From the IMG/VR virus record IMGVR_UViG_3300020172_001176, positions 1-29,233 of that record: 29,233 bases of DNA; one strand, written 5' to 3'. The stretch is from a virus. Below are positions 7,462 to 15,628 of this stretch, piece by piece. Below the pieces are notes generated by a model. It searched no databases. It had not been told where the DNA came from and worked only from the letters and a program-made list of their open reading frames with translations. Every line of letters begins with the position of its first letter. Positions within the stretch are counted from its first letter, which is position 1. The position numbers were made by a program, and so were the translations under genes.

Positions 7462-7474
7462 AGTCCCCCTCCTT

Positions 7475-7684
7475 TTATTCGCGGTTCTCGCGGCTACAGA
7501 TCGTCGTGGCCTCGTCGCAGGCTTCAAGAGCCATTCGGAGACCAGTGATAATTCCTACTTGGTGTTTGTAAGTTGGGAAATCAATCGTTGCCAAGCCGGT
7601 AGAAAGGTTTTCCTTCCGGTCTTCTATAGAAGCTGTGATTAATTTCTTGAGTTCGCGCTCAAAGAGCGTGTTGAACGTCAGCAT
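7475..7684 (-). CDS. Small helical phage protein, unknown function
   Basis: 69 residues: FERELKKLITASIEDRKENLSTGLATIDFPTYKHQVGIITGLRMALEACDEATTIC. Two amphipathic helices are joined by a short link, and the pattern 'YKHxVGxIxGLRxALE' recurs in small phage proteins encoded near portal and scaffold genes. A GAGGGG site stands before the ATG. It lies 13 bases upstream of the GroES-like start. It may be a small oligomerising or head-associated factor, without direct evidence. Confidence 0.68.
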   Translation of the reverse strand: MLTFNTLFERELKKLITASIEDRKENLSTGLATIDFPTYKHQVGIITGLRMALEACDEATTICSRENRE

Positions 7685-7716
7685 AAGACCCCTCTTTGCT
7701 CCCCCTCGATGTGATT

Positions 7717-7752
7717 GGGACGGCTGGTAGAGGGGGTCAAACCAGCCGTCCC
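7717..7752 (-). other. Long hairpin between 414-residue gene and the next gene
   Basis: Perfect 12-bp arms GGGACGGCTGGT and ACCAGCCGTCCC enclose a 12-base loop, in the 105-base gap between the stop at 7790 and the start at 7684. In the minus direction no T-run follows (AATCAC), although TTTAT follows on the plus side. It could attenuate or process the late transcript, or end antisense transcription. Confidence 0.6.
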
Positions 7753-7789
7753 TTTATCCGCAGGCAGTACCGATCTGCCCGCGAACTCT

Positions 7790-9034
7790 TTAAGCCTTGC
7801 GCTTCTGGATCTCGGTCTTCTCAAGACGACCAAGGCCAGAACCGGCGCCAGCATCCATGTCCTTGTAGGAGCGATAGACCTTGCCACCGGCCTTGCGAGC
7901 CATCGGAGGCATGCCGCCGCCGGGAGGAGCCATAGGAGGCATGGCCATCGGCATCTGCGGGGCAGGCGCCGGAGGAGCGCCACCGGCGGGCATGCCCATC
8001 GGGACAGGGACGCCGCCGGGAGGACGGGGAGGCATACCGGGAGGCATGCCCGGAGGCAGGCCGGGGATGCCAGCCATCGGGTCGGCGGGCTGGGGCTGGG
8101 TGTTGATCGTGATCGCCACGTTCATGCCCTTCTTGGACGCCTTGGGCTTGTCGCTGCGCTCGCCACCGTAGGCCTTGGCAGGCCCCATGTTGAGATCGCT
8201 GATGCCGCCGCCGCCATACTTCTTGGTGCGGGCCTCGGGCTTCACCATCTTCTTGATGAGCGCCTTGTCCTCGGCCACGTCCTCGTGCTTGGCCATGCCG
8301 CCCTTCTTGTAGGGCGAGCCGGTGGCGCCAGCGCCGAAGTTCATGGCGGTCTTCTTCACCATGTCATTGCGGGGATCAGCGCCCATCGACTGCATCGGGG
8401 CGGTGCTGCCGTAGGCGGTGATCTCGCCGCCGCCCTCTTTGTTCACGGCCTTGCCGCGCGTGGGCTTGGAGGCTGCTTCGCCCTTGCGCTCAATGGCGAT
8501 CTGCTCCTTCGTCGAGACGCCGGGCTTGCCGCCCACGTTCTCGGCGGGGCCATAGTTGACGTTGCCGCCAGCCTTGCGCTCAGAACGACCGCCCTTCTTC
8601 ATGCCCATCGTGGCGCCGCGAACGGCCTGCAAGACGGCTGCGGGGTTCATCGTGCCCTTCAGGGCGTCGGCGGGCATGCCACCGAGGGCCTTCTTGGCGC
8701 GGCCACCCTTCTTCATGCCGCCTTCGTGCTTGGGGCCATCGCGCTCCTCGTTCGCTTCCTTCTGGTTGCGATTGATGAGGCTGTCGGCAGTGATGGCGCG
8801 GCCACCGGACTTGCGAGGCTTGCGGCCAGCGTGGGTCATGGCCTTGTCGCCCTCGACCTTGCCGCCCTTCTTGAAGCCCTGCTTGGAGATCGGGCGCATG
8901 CCCGTCTTCACGTCCGCGTTCAACATCGGGGCGGGGGTGAAGTCGGAGCTGTCCACCTTGCTGTCCTTCTCGCCAGCGAGGCGCTTGGCCTTGCCTCTCA
9001 TGGCCTCGCGGGCCTTTTTCGCCATCTCATACAT
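7790..9034 (-). CDS. Gly/Lys/Pro/Met-rich late protein with repeated KKGG motifs
   Basis: 414 residues with no globular domain evident. KKGG-type units recur: GFKKGGKVEG (about residue 53), GGMKKGGRAKKA (about 106), GMKKGGRSERKAGG (about 145), PYKKGGMAKHED, and a final ARKAGGKVYRSYKD. Between about residues 285 and 380 is a Pro/Met/Gly-rich low-complexity region. The block FKKGGKV...HAGRKPRKSGG is shared with the small protein at 3118-3360. GAGGAG precedes the ATG. Its place between the giant protein and head-assembly genes suggests a virion-internal or DNA-associated protein, and its repeats look like short binding peptides. The strong composition bias also produces long antisense open frames that are not genes. 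Confidence 0.65.
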   Translation of the reverse strand: MYEMAKKAREAMRGKAKRLAGEKDSKVDSSDFTPAPMLNADVKTGMRPISKQGFKKGGKVEGDKAMTHAGRKPRKSGGRAITADSLINRNQKEANEERDGPKHEGGMKKGGRAKKALGGMPADALKGTMNPAAVLQAVRGATMGMKKGGRSERKAGGNVNYGPAENVGGKPGVSTKEQIAIERKGEAASKPTRGKAVNKEGGGEITAYGSTAPMQSMGADPRNDMVKKTAMNFGAGATGSPYKKGGMAKHEDVAEDKALIKKMVKPEARTKKYGGGGISDLNMGPAKAYGGERSDKPKASKKGMNVAITINTQPQPADPMAGIPGLPPGMPPGMPPRPPGGVPVPMGMPAGGAPPAPAPQMPMAMPPMAPPGGGMPPMARKAGGKVYRSYKDMDAGAGSGLGRLEKTEIQKRKA

Positions 9035-9065
9035 GCTTTTTCTCCTCGGAGTTCCGGCGTCCCGG

Positions 9066-9095
9066 TTGCCACAGCGGCGTTAGCGAGTATACACT
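9066..9095 (+). promoter_or_regulatory. Putative divergent promoter pair
   Basis: On the plus strand, TTGCCA (9066-9071) is followed by TATACA (16-bp spacing) or TACACT (18-bp spacing), suitable for the plus gene at 9135. On the minus strand the same bases give TATACT (9091-9086) as a -10 for the 414-residue gene, with only a weak -35. This is the only promoter-like text in the 100-base gap. Confidence 0.42.
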
Positions 9096-9134
9096 GAAAC
9101 GGTATTCATTAAACGCCCCCTATGGAGATCCAAG

Positions 9135-9374
9135 ATGGACGACCGCCCCCTGTCTAAAAAGCAGATAAAAGAACAGCTTAAGCTCTTAGACCCCCGTAAC
9201 CAGCTCACCATGATCGAAGACGACGGAGAGTTTATCCGCGTCCAGTTTGTCCGCAAGAACGGCGAGGTCGTGATTGGCATGTACCAGCGTTGGGGGTGGG
9301 CCTTGCCGCCGAAGAAGGTAGGGGAAAAGCTCAACAAGCTGATCACTGCTCCCCCGAAACGGATGTACCGCTGA
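9135..9374 (+). CDS. Isolated plus-strand small protein within the late region
   Basis: 79 residues: MDDRPLSKKQIKEQLKLLDPRNQLTMIEDDGEFIRVQFVRKNGEVVIGMYQRWGWALPPKKVGEKL. It appears to be a helix followed by a compact beta unit with basic C-terminus. GGAGATC precedes the ATG at good spacing, like the early plus-strand genes, and a candidate promoter lies just upstream. Its last 32 bases overlap the 3' end of the giant minus-strand gene tail to tail. It is the only plus-strand gene in the first 21 kb. I do not recognise the family. Separate transcription from the late genes suggests an early-expressed accessory (moron-like) role, which is inference. Confidence 0.68.
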   Translation: MDDRPLSKKQIKEQLKLLDPRNQLTMIEDDGEFIRVQFVRKNGEVVIGMYQRWGWALPPKKVGEKLNKLITAPPKRMYR

Positions 9375-12300
9375 CCATTTGATCGCCAAGACCGAGCGCG
9401 GCGAGAACCGGGAGAAACTCTTTCTTCCGATAGGCTGCTTGCAAGCCCTTCAATCCCTTGTCGCGCATGATCGAGAGCATGTTCAGGAAATCGGGGCGAA
9501 CCCGGTTCCCCTTCGCATTCTGCGAGGCATACATGTCATGGAGATCACCGGCGGCGCGGCGCAGTTCGACGTTGTCGAGCCTGCCAAATTCTTCCGGCGT
9601 TAGCTTGTTAAGAGATGACGTGAGCCTCTTTGCGACAGCTCGCGAACCTTCCGGCTGGGCAAATTCAGACGAAAGATCAACGTAGGATTTTTTACCGGCG
9701 ATGTTTGTGACAGGGATAGCCTCGGTGGCGCCCGCCAAGTTTTTCATCCAAGTGCGATCTGCGTCGGTGAAAGGTTCCATCTTGCCCCAAGGGAACGCAC
9801 TGAGGGTGCGCCCTGTGTCGGCTATGGCAAGAGGCTCAGTGTTCAACGCCCCAAGCATGCCGAAGCGCGCTTGCTGATCACCGGCATCAACTTTCTTGGG
9901 GAAAGTGAATGCTGTTCCTGCGCCTTTAGGATCTCCGATCAGCGCGTGATGAGGCGTTCCATGTTGGGCAGTCATGGCACCGCGAAGAGTGCTTGCCACC
10001 TCAAGAGCGCGCTCGACCGCCGGGTCTACGATCTTTTGCCCGCTCTTGTTAAGGGTCACCGGCGCTTCAACGGAAGCGGTATAGCCGCGACCAACTTCCA
10101 ACGGAGGACGGTACTCCGTCGCATGCGCGAGGCTCGTCCCCATGCCGCCCACAGGGCCTTCCATGCCGGGGCGCCATACTTCAGTGGAGGGGACTGTGGA
10201 GACGGGGCTCAGGCCAAGGTTCTTATGGAGGATGTCCATGCCAGTTGGATCTTGGAAGACGTTCGACACGCGGCTGGAGAAGTTAGCGCGCGACCCGGCA
10301 GGGGCGTCAATTAGGTCTTCAGCCACTCCGGTGCCGCGACCGGGGATGCCGCTCGTTGTGACGTGGGCGAATGTTTTATCCTGCTCAGGCGTATAGCCGG
10401 GGAACAGAGATCTGGACTCCCGCTGGCGGCGCTCGCGCAGATTGCCGAGGGTGTCCGCCGTCTTTTCAAGATTGGCGACATCAGATGCGGTCATCTCAGG
10501 AAGCTGGCGCGGGAAATTGAAGGGCTGCATTTTTTCCAATTGTTCGCCACGGCCCATTTGCTGAATTATGTTGGCATATCGAGGATCGTTTCGCAGAAGC
10601 GACGAGAAGTCGGGCGTTCCACGGATCAAGTCAGGCGTCAGCAAACCGCGCTGCAAGAACTCGCGGGGGTGCATGCCAGCCTTGGTTGCGCCTTCCATCA
10701 GCGGCATGGCCACGGACCAGATGGTCTCCTGAGCTTCGCTGGGCAGCATTCTCGCCATCTGTCCGCCTTCGCGCTGGCGGGCGCTCAGAGCAAGGTAGCC
10801 GGGCGAATATCCGGGGTTGCCAGCCGCCAATTGCTGGGCGGTCGGGCTGACGCGGAGGAGGCCTTGGTCAATGTTCGTGGCGTTCGAGATCCACGCATCA
10901 TTGGTGACGCGATAAACGTCATCCGCAAGGTTGCGGAAGAAGCTGTTCACCTTTGGGCCGGAGAGCGTGATAGCGCGCGGATCAGGCGTTGTGAGGGCGC
11001 GGATCGAATTATTGACCCATGCGTCAAGGATGCTGTCCTCGCCTTTTCCGCCTTGAACACTCGCGCCCATAACGCGCTTGATGGCCGCAGGATCTGTTGG
11101 GCGCCCGGCGGCCTCCCAGTTTTTCCAAATGTTGAGCGTATTGAGAAGGTTGCTCTCGACGCTGGTTTGAGGAGACGTGGCGGCGAGGAGGGCGGAGAAG
11201 CGGGGCGCGTCTTGAGGCCCGAAGACATCCATGAGCGCCTGAGTGCTGCCGCGATACCATCCCTGCTTGGGCGCCCCGGCCTTGGCGAGAGAGGACATTT
11301 GTTCAGCCTGCGGGATGACCTCAAGCAGGCGCATCATCGGTTCGATCTGCCGGGGATTGGCAATGACACCCTTCAGTTCTTCAGGCAGCATAAATCGCGA
11401 GGCCTGAGCGAACTCGGGGCTCTGGGCGCGCAGGGCGGTCAGCTTGTCCATTTCCTCGGGGTTTAGGGCGCGCTCTTGCATGGCCCTGATCTCAAGCCCC
11501 GTCTGGCCACGGATGGGCGCTTCCTTCGGGGCAAAGGCGCCGGTCATACCGGAAACGACATCGCTGGGGGGAGCTTCGCCGCGAGCGATGTCAAGGGCGC
11601 GCACAGACGCGGGGAGCTGCGGGAAAGCAGCTTCGCCAGACCCGGCAGTGGCAGACCTGACGATGTCGAAAGCTTTTTCAAGAGAAGGATCGACAGCCTT
11701 GGGGGCAACGCGGGAAAGCTCCCCGCGCGCAGCCCCAGCAAGGGCGCCACCAATTTTAGGAGCCCTTGCTGCTTCAGCTTCATCAGGGGCTGTAAGACCA
11801 GACGCTACAGCCAGCGGGGCAAACACGTTGCGGGCTGCGCTTGCAGGCATGCCGAAGGCGCCCATCGCAACTTGCGTGGGGCTCCCTGCGGCGATGCCTT
11901 CGGCGGTGTCGATAGCGGTCCCCAACATGGCGGCTGGGGGGAAAGCAGCACCGGCAGCATACAGCGGAGCAGTCTTCAACCCATATCCGAATTGCGCAAG
12001 GGAGGAGAGCGGGTTGGCGACGGGATATGGGGCGTTGCCAAGCACTCTTTCACGACCGAATGCGTCGATGGCTATGTTGGCGCGGGGCTCTGAAGGCCGA
12101 TGCGTCATCTCACGAGCCCATTGGGGCTGCGCGTCAATGCGAGCGTTACTCGCCTCAAAGGCCTGAATATCTCTTGCAAGTCTCGCTTTTTCCTCCGCAG
12201 CGCGCATCCGCTCTGCGTTATCAGTGGCGATTGGCGCCTGCTCGCGCTCAGGCCCAGCCGCAGGGAAGGCGACGTTTCCCATCGGATCGACATAGCTGCC

Positions 12301-15300
12301 GTCAAGCCCGTTGAAATGGCGGCGCGCAGCATGCAGAGCGCGGGAAACAATGTCGTCGTGGCTCATGTTGCCGTCTCCGTGGATTTCGCCTCCGTGGGCG
12401 TAGCGGTTCAAGATCTCGGTGTCTGCCGGGTCATAGACGACATAATTCTGGACTTTGCCCTTGCCCGCCATGTCTCTGTAGGTATTCCCGACGACACCCT
12501 GATCACGCAGGAACTGGTTTGCCTCGGGTTGCCATTCGTTCGGGTTCACGGAGCCATAGTCGCGGTGAATGCCGCCGTAGAGGTTGAGGCCGCCGATGTC
12601 TTCCGGGGCGGAGATCTTGCGAAGCTCCTCGATGCGCTCAGGCGTGAAAGGGCGGCGCGCGTAGTCAACTCCCCGCTCCAGCATTTGAGCGCGGGCCTGA
12701 TTAGCTTTCTCAGCCATCTCAACAGCCTTGGGGCGCAGGGCGTCTTGAATGAATGGGCTCTGCTCGCCGAAGGGTTTCTGCCATTGCAGGAACTGCTCAG
12801 GCTTCGCCTTTATCTCGACCTCATACAGGCCGCCGGGGGTCTTGAGCTTCGGGACAACCTTACTCTCAAACCATTCCCGAGCCTCGGGTTGATAGTTACT
12901 TGATTTGAGTATTTCTCGAAGGGCAAGGCTATCAGACGGGTCACCCACCATGTCCTCAAGGACTTGCATCTTGTCATAGATGCGCTTCGCATCTTGCGGA
13001 GGCAATTCCTTAGCTTGCCGCTCAAACTGCATGTAAAGATCCGACACTGGGACGCCGCCGATCTTAGGTTCTGGCGAACCTTTGAGGGCCATGTTCCGAT
13101 ATGTGCGCGCGAAGTTAGGCGTGTCGGTGATGTAGACGCCACGCCCGAAAAGCTCGCCAGCCCCCGAGCCCATCTTGGATGGGTCGAACTGTTTGAACTG
13201 TCTGCCGGAGCCGTGCCACCCGCGAATGGCGTCGAGGGCATGCTTCACGATCTGGCCGCCCTCGCCATAACCCTCGACCTCGCCACCCGCCTCACGGGTC
13301 TCGCGATGGAAGCGGGTCGCCCCGATGTTGAAGCCGGGGTATTTTTTCGCGAAGTCGGGGACATTGCGCCCAAGCTCGCCTTGAGGCTTCGGCGCCCAGA
13401 AGTAGGTCGAGCCACCTGTGATGTCGCCAGCGTCATACGCCCTCCGAAGGGCTGCGGCGCCAGCGTCATAGGCAGGCATGCCGGGCTTGAACTTCATAGG
13501 ATAATTTGCCTTGCTCTCATCGGACCAAGGCTCGAACTGGTTCTCAGCAAGCAAGATGTCGCGGATCGACTTGCCGTAGCGTCCACCAGCGATTGCACGG
13601 TTCAAGATCACGTTGGCAATGGCGTGAGCCTCCTCGGGGCTCTTGCCGCTCGCCTCGGCAGCGATGGTCTTCGCGATCAGGTCTTTCTCCTGATCGGTGA
13701 TCTCAGGATAGTTGACGGCGCGGTTCGTGACCTTGGGGAGTGAAGGCAGGCCATTCGGGCCGATGACGGCGGTGCCGGGCTTGAGCCCATAGACGGATGC
13801 CGGGTCGGTTGTGTGTTCAGCGCCACCGATGCGCTGAGTGCTGCCAAATTGACCGCTGAGAGCGGCTTCTGCGGCGGGCGTCCCTGCCCTGATCACCTCA
13901 TGGTGAAGGTGCTGGCCGCCAATGGTGCCGATGGGCTGGCCAGCCCGGATCTCGGTCCCCGGCGCCACGCTCACGTCTCCGCTGTGGACGGCGTAGCGGC
14001 GGATCGTGCCGTCAGGCGCCGCGATGTCCACCATGTTGCCGTAGCCGCTGTGGTTGCCAGCATAGACGACCTTGCCCGGCGTCGTGGAGTAGACGGGGGT
14101 GCCGTTGTTGGCTTGCCAGTCCGTCCCGGCGTGGAGGCGCATGTAATCGCCCAGCGTCCCGCGAGCGGCGCCATAGTGGCTTGCAGGGCCACCGACGAAG
14201 GTGCCGTTGACCGGAAAGATCTGGGGCGCAGCGACGGCGCTGTTGATGGCCGCAACCGCAGGGGCGCTGGGCGCAGCCTGCGGGGGCGCGTAGGAGAGCG
14301 CCTGAGCAGGCGGTGCTGGCGCTTCATTGCGGGCGAGAGCGACGGCGCGGTCGGCAAGAGCCTGCGGCGCGGGGGGCTTGAGAGCCGCCTCGGGGAGCGT
14401 GTACATATCAACATACTGGCCGGTTTCAACCCTTGGGCTTGCCCACGTCCTGCCGCCATCATCTTCGTTGGCGGCCTGCCCGTAGCCGGGTTGCCCGGTC
14501 GGCAGCTCGACCAAGTGGCCCGGTGTTTCATTTTCGAAATTGTGCGGCATGGCCAAGAAGGGCGAAGTGTAGGGGATGCTGATCGGCGCAGGAGCTGGAG
14601 CAGGGGCGGCGATTGCGCGCGTCTCACGTTGAGGCTCAGGGGCGGGAGCTGGTGCAGGCGCGGCTTCGGGCGCAGGGCGACGAAGCGGAAGGGGCGCGGC
14701 AACATCGGGCGCCTTGTCGAGCGCCATGCGGGCCTTGGCGGCGCGGAAGAAGTCGGCGGCGCTCTCGGGGTTGCCCCACTGCACCTCGCCATCCTTGATG
14801 ACCTTGTCGCCGGTGGACTGATAGTCGTCGCCGGAGAACAAGCTCCGCAGGCTGTCGAGGAAGCCGCCCTCATCGAAGTGCTGGCGAAGTAAATGCAGGG
14901 CGGCATCGACGTGGCCACCATCGGCATAGTTGAACTTTAGCCCGGCGTTCGCTCTTGTGCTGTGGTCACGCGGACTGTGGCTCAATCCAGCCGATATAGC
15001 GCCCTTTACTTCTTGACGAGAAGGCTGGCGCTCCCGATCCCTGCGCGTCAAAGGAACCATTGGCTGCTCTTCGCGGGAAGACGGGAGCCTGAACTGTGGC
15101 GCCTCGGGATTACGCCCAGTCGTCAACGGCACAGATCCAGACAGGTCATAAGTTATGGGGCCGCCCGTTCCTGACCAATTGGCTCCCGCACTGAGCGATG
15201 GAGATGGCGCATTGCGCTCGCCAAACTGTTTGGCGATCATAATAGCGTTCTGAGCATCACCGCGACCGCCGATCTCATTGCTGCGGCGGTAGGATGTGCT

Positions 15301-15624
15301 GAAGCCATCGGGTCCGCCAGCGGTGAGCATTGCGTTGTAGCCGGGCGTCATGCCGTCCTGCCCCGACATATCCAACATGCCGCGCAGGCGCCCCGCGTTC
15401 ATCATTGCACCAAGCTGTGAGACACCGCCGGACTGGTCAAATTCAATCGGGTTGGACTCGCCCTGCTGCAACGTGCGCGGGTTGGTCAATATGACTGGAT
15501 CTTGGCCCTGTTGCTGGGTTATCTGGCCAGATTGCAACCTCACGTCAGCGGGACGATAGGCAGGCTGATCAGGGTAAGCCTCTGACAGCTTCGCCATGAG
15601 GGCTTGGTAGGCAGCGTCATCCAT
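9343..15624 (-). CDS. 2093-residue polyvalent protein: M23 peptidase, SleB-type hydrolase, ADP-ribosyltransferase-like module
   Basis: Residues 1-230 carry beta-hairpin-like, low-similarity text; 290-465 are Ala/Pro linker. About 468-590 is an M23/LytM endopeptidase with HxxxD at H498 and D502 and an HxH pair at H572/H574. About 638-775 resembles SleB-type cell-wall hydrolases (IAAEASGKSPEEAHAIANVILNR, candidate catalytic E657, later QFEPW and GSTYFW). About 800-1065 resembles phage ADP-ribosyltransferase modules (WHGSGRQFKQFDPS at 803, FGRGVYITDTPNFARTYR). About 1455-1690 is a helical domain (WYRGSTQALMDVFG, LLAATSPQTSVE, SGPKVNSFFRNL) seen in phage polyvalent proteins; the rest is unassigned. 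Probably packaged or ejected with DNA, cutting wall and modifying host targets. Start follows GGAG and lies 4 bases past the portal stop. No frameshift is seen. Confidence 0.8.
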   Translation of the reverse strand: MDDAAYQALMAKLSEAYPDQPAYRPADVRLQSGQITQQQGQDPVILTNPRTLQQGESNPIEFDQSGGVSQLGAMMNAGRLRGMLDMSGQDGMTPGYNAMLTAGGPDGFSTSYRRSNEIGGRGDAQNAIMIAKQFGERNAPSPSLSAGANWSGTGGPITYDLSGSVPLTTGRNPEAPQFRLPSSREEQPMVPLTRRDRERQPSRQEVKGAISAGLSHSPRDHSTRANAGLKFNYADGGHVDAALHLLRQHFDEGGFLDSLRSLFSGDDYQSTGDKVIKDGEVQWGNPESAADFFRAAKARMALDKAPDVAAPLPLRRPAPEAAPAPAPAPEPQRETRAIAAPAPAPAPISIPYTSPFLAMPHNFENETPGHLVELPTGQPGYGQAANEDDGGRTWASPRVETGQYVDMYTLPEAALKPPAPQALADRAVALARNEAPAPPAQALSYAPPQAAPSAPAVAAINSAVAAPQIFPVNGTFVGGPASHYGAARGTLGDYMRLHAGTDWQANNGTPVYSTTPGKVVYAGNHSGYGNMVDIAAPDGTIRRYAVHSGDVSVAPGTEIRAGQPIGTIGGQHLHHEVIRAGTPAAEAALSGQFGSTQRIGGAEHTTDPASVYGLKPGTAVIGPNGLPSLPKVTNRAVNYPEITDQEKDLIAKTIAAEASGKSPEEAHAIANVILNRAIAGGRYGKSIRDILLAENQFEPWSDESKANYPMKFKPGMPAYDAGAAALRRAYDAGDITGGSTYFWAPKPQGELGRNVPDFAKKYPGFNIGATRFHRETREAGGEVEGYGEGGQIVKHALDAIRGWHGSGRQFKQFDPSKMGSGAGELFGRGVYITDTPNFARTYRNMALKGSPEPKIGGVPVSDLYMQFERQAKELPPQDAKRIYDKMQVLEDMVGDPSDSLALREILKSSNYQPEAREWFESKVVPKLKTPGGLYEVEIKAKPEQFLQWQKPFGEQSPFIQDALRPKAVEMAEKANQARAQMLERGVDYARRPFTPERIEELRKISAPEDIGGLNLYGGIHRDYGSVNPNEWQPEANQFLRDQGVVGNTYRDMAGKGKVQNYVVYDPADTEILNRYAHGGEIHGDGNMSHDDIVSRALHAARRHFNGLDGSYVDPMGNVAFPAAGPEREQAPIATDNAERMRAAEEKARLARDIQAFEASNARIDAQPQWAREMTHRPSEPRANIAIDAFGRERVLGNAPYPVANPLSSLAQFGYGLKTAPLYAAGAAFPPAAMLGTAIDTAEGIAAGSPTQVAMGAFGMPASAARNVFAPLAVASGLTAPDEAEAARAPKIGGALAGAARGELSRVAPKAVDPSLEKAFDIVRSATAGSGEAAFPQLPASVRALDIARGEAPPSDVVSGMTGAFAPKEAPIRGQTGLEIRAMQERALNPEEMDKLTALRAQSPEFAQASRFMLPEELKGVIANPRQIEPMMRLLEVIPQAEQMSSLAKAGAPKQGWYRGSTQALMDVFGPQDAPRFSALLAATSPQTSVESNLLNTLNIWKNWEAAGRPTDPAAIKRVMGASVQGGKGEDSILDAWVNNSIRALTTPDPRAITLSGPKVNSFFRNLADDVYRVTNDAWISNATNIDQGLLRVSPTAQQLAAGNPGYSPGYLALSARQREGGQMARMLPSEAQETIWSVAMPLMEGATKAGMHPREFLQRGLLTPDLIRGTPDFSSLLRNDPRYANIIQQMGRGEQLEKMQPFNFPRQLPEMTASDVANLEKTADTLGNLRERRQRESRSLFPGYTPEQDKTFAHVTTSGIPGRGTGVAEDLIDAPAGSRANFSSRVSNVFQDPTGMDILHKNLGLSPVSTVPSTEVWRPGMEGPVGGMGTSLAHATEYRPPLEVGRGYTASVEAPVTLNKSGQKIVDPAVERALEVASTLRGAMTAQHGTPHHALIGDPKGAGTAFTFPKKVDAGDQQARFGMLGALNTEPLAIADTGRTLSAFPWGKMEPFTDADRTWMKNLAGATEAIPVTNIAGKKSYVDLSSEFAQPEGSRAVAKRLTSSLNKLTPEEFGRLDNVELRRAAGDLHDMYASQNAKGNRVRPDFLNMLSIMRDKGLKGLQAAYRKKEFLPVLAALGLGDQMVSGTSVSGEQ

Positions 15625-15628
15625 CCAC

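Noticed and set aside
7715-9097. 460-codon plus-strand frame opposite the 414-residue gene
   Set aside because: Composition (His, Arg, Gly, Leu-rich) is the mirror of the Gly/Lys/Pro gene. No ribosome site or promoter fits.
13971-14927. 318-codon same-strand frame inside the giant gene
   Set aside because: Arg/Pro/Ser-rich low-complexity text with no pattern, unlike the methyltransferase overlap; explained by GC bias of the Ala/Pro linker.
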